DNA from: Gymnogyps californianus
Taxonomy: Eukaryota > Chordata > Aves > Accipitriformes > Cathartidae
DNA: 64,000 nucleotides
NCBI RefSeq assembly: GCF_018139145.2
Contig: NC_059478.1
Span: 6,324,001-6,388,000 of the forward strand
Reading direction: 5' to 3'
Program-made: the position numbers and the translations under genes
In this document: positions 62,570-64,000 of the stretch, piece by piece
Position numbering within the stretch: position 1 is the first letter of the stretch
How the letters are laid out: each line of letters begins with the position of its first letter
Notes under the pieces: model-generated
Told to the model about the DNA's origin: nothing
Database searches by the model: none
What the model saw: only the letters and a program-made list of their open reading frames with translations

Positions 62570-62587
62570 TTTTTTTTTTTTTTTTTT
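62570..62587 (+). repeat. T18 run
   Basis: A simple T run within CACNA1E intron 1, with no associated element. Confidence 0.85.
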
Positions 62588-64000
62588 CCTCCAAAGCTGT
62601 TTTCTGTGCCCTTCATTCATCAGATTTTAAAATGGTTTTTATTTGGGGAGGGGCGAGTAGGTGTAATGGCAGGTTCATCTTTTTGACAGCCGGGGAGAGC
62701 GAGGCTGCCTGTCAGATGGTGGATTTAAACAGAGGCAGCTGTTGTCATGGTGACGCCAAGTTGCATCCTGTTGCTGTGGTAACCAAAGTTAAAAAACTGA
62801 TGTTAAGGCAAGAAAATCACATGATGTGGTTCTTTTTTGTTTAAAAAAAAAAAAAAAGAGGAGGAGAGGAGAGAGGTTTGATTTCCAGTTTTTAAGCGTA
62901 GGGTGAGGCGGGGGAGAAGGAGATGCTTCTCCACGGAGCTGTTTGCACGTGGCAGGCAGGCGCCCCGCATCCCTACGGGAGCGGCAGCAGTGCAGGCAGC
63001 TCTGCCCCGACCGGCTCCTGGCTGGCACTGCCTTCGGTTTAGCCCCTGACGGAGACCAGACCGCCACGTTTTGGACTCAGAAGCAGCAAGATCTACGGTT
63101 GCCGAGGGCGAGCGGAGTCTCCCCAGTTGAGGCGCGTCTGTGCAGTGAGATTTAGGCAGGCTGAGCACCTTGCCACGGTGCTCCTCGTGAGCTGCGCAGA
63201 GACACAAGCACAACTCCAAGCCCACGCTCGCTCTCCTGAGCCCGTTCTGCTGTGCGTAACAGGCATGCAGGAGCTGGCTCACATTCAAAGCGTGGTGGGA
63301 GGATTTGGGGTCTGTCGGCACCTTGTCCCTCTGGACATCGCTTTCTGTCAACCCCAGCAAAGCACAGATGGGCCGGGAGCGCTGGGTGGCAGGGCGCAGG
63401 GATGGGGACAGCCTTGAGGGGCCACGGCTTTACAGCTGCTTGAGGGTACTGGATAGTCTTATCTGCTGGGGGAAGATCCCCCATGTCCTCGGGGACAAGC
63501 CAGGGAGGTGCTGTAGGGCTGGGGAACCCCAGAGTTGAATTAGGACCACTCGTGGTCTTTGCTCTATTTGGCATTTTGGGTTTCTCTTGGAAAACAGCCT
63601 TGGAGAGGAGGTGCTTGCTTTCCTGCTGGGGTATGGAGCTGAGAGGAGGGGGGTCGGGGTGTCCTAGGGATGGGGATGTTGAAGAGCTGGGTCTTTCTTC
63701 CTGTCATGCCATGTCTGTGTGGGGCAGGCAGCACTGGTGGCGTTGGGACCAGCAAGATGAAGTCCACAGATGTAGGAACTGAAGCTCCCTCTCTCTGATG
63801 CCTGGGGAGCAGGGAAAGCCCCTCAATGCCGCAGGTCCTGGGGGAAGCCTGGGGAGCAGTGGGAAATAGAGACTTAAGCTTCTAGGAGATGTTGGGGCTG
63901 GGGTGGGTGAATGCAGGCAGGGCAAGGGGTTAAATTGTTCCTGCCTTTCTCACTGGCCCTCTGAGGTAGGCTTCCCCAAGAGCCCTTCTGGAGATGCCCA

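Larger units (their letters stand above)
59270..64000 (+). other. CACNA1E intron 1 (partial)
   Basis: This is the start of the minor-class intron after the first classical exon. No further channel exon is present: the expected continuation (PFEYMIL, segment IS1) is not found. It holds mononucleotide runs and a possible MIR remnant. Confidence 0.85.

Noticed and set aside
1..64000. CRISPR arrays, prokaryotic operons or phage-like systems
   Set aside because: No regularly spaced repeats, no ribosome-binding-site-led gene strings; intron signals and CR1 show vertebrate nuclear DNA.

Overview
The window looks like a GC-rich, repeat-poor stretch of a bird (sauropsid) nuclear genome. The support is a minus-strand CR1 LINE tail typical of birds, older CR1 and MIR-like fragments, several CpG-rich blocks, many mononucleotide runs and almost no other interspersed repeats. 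There are no operons, Shine-Dalgarno sites or long prokaryote-like genes. Nearly all open frames are chance frames in GC-rich DNA.

Only one gene can be named securely: the 5' end of CACNA1E, the alpha-1E pore subunit of the neuronal R-type (CaV2.3) calcium channel, on the + strand. Its classical first coding exon (59004-59269) encodes the cytoplasmic N-terminus and ends at a near-perfect U12-type 5' splice site of the AT-AC class, so a minor-spliceosome intron 1 fills the rest of the window. The exon lies in a CpG-rich block (about 58150-59265).

A second, convincingly coding exon lies 17 kb upstream (41324-41768). It has a strong 3' splice site and a consensus GTAAGT donor, and ends in phase 2. 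A strong 3' splice site lies one base before the CACNA1E ATG, and joining the two exons keeps one reading frame. This predicts an unusual CaV2.3 with about 140 extra N-terminal residues, made from an upstream promoter. I do not recognise the extension as any known domain. The link is inferred from splice phase, strand and position.

Layout: 1-16 kb is non-coding, with an ancient CR1 fragment near 12.5-13.0 kb. At 16.1-17.1 kb there is a homopyrimidine tract followed by a strong CpG island, a candidate distal promoter. From 17.1 to 41.3 kb there is no convincing gene. The 41.3-41.8 kb coding exon follows. The 41.8-59 kb interval, intronic if the exons are joined, holds MIR-like and CR1 elements, an unexplained 252-codon minus-strand open frame (50.0-50.8 kb) and a second CpG/G-tract block with a CTCF-like site (54.9-55.3 kb). 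The CACNA1E exon 1 block is at 58.1-59.3 kb, and intron 1 runs from 59270 to the end.

All assignments come from reading the sequence; no alignment or expression data were available.
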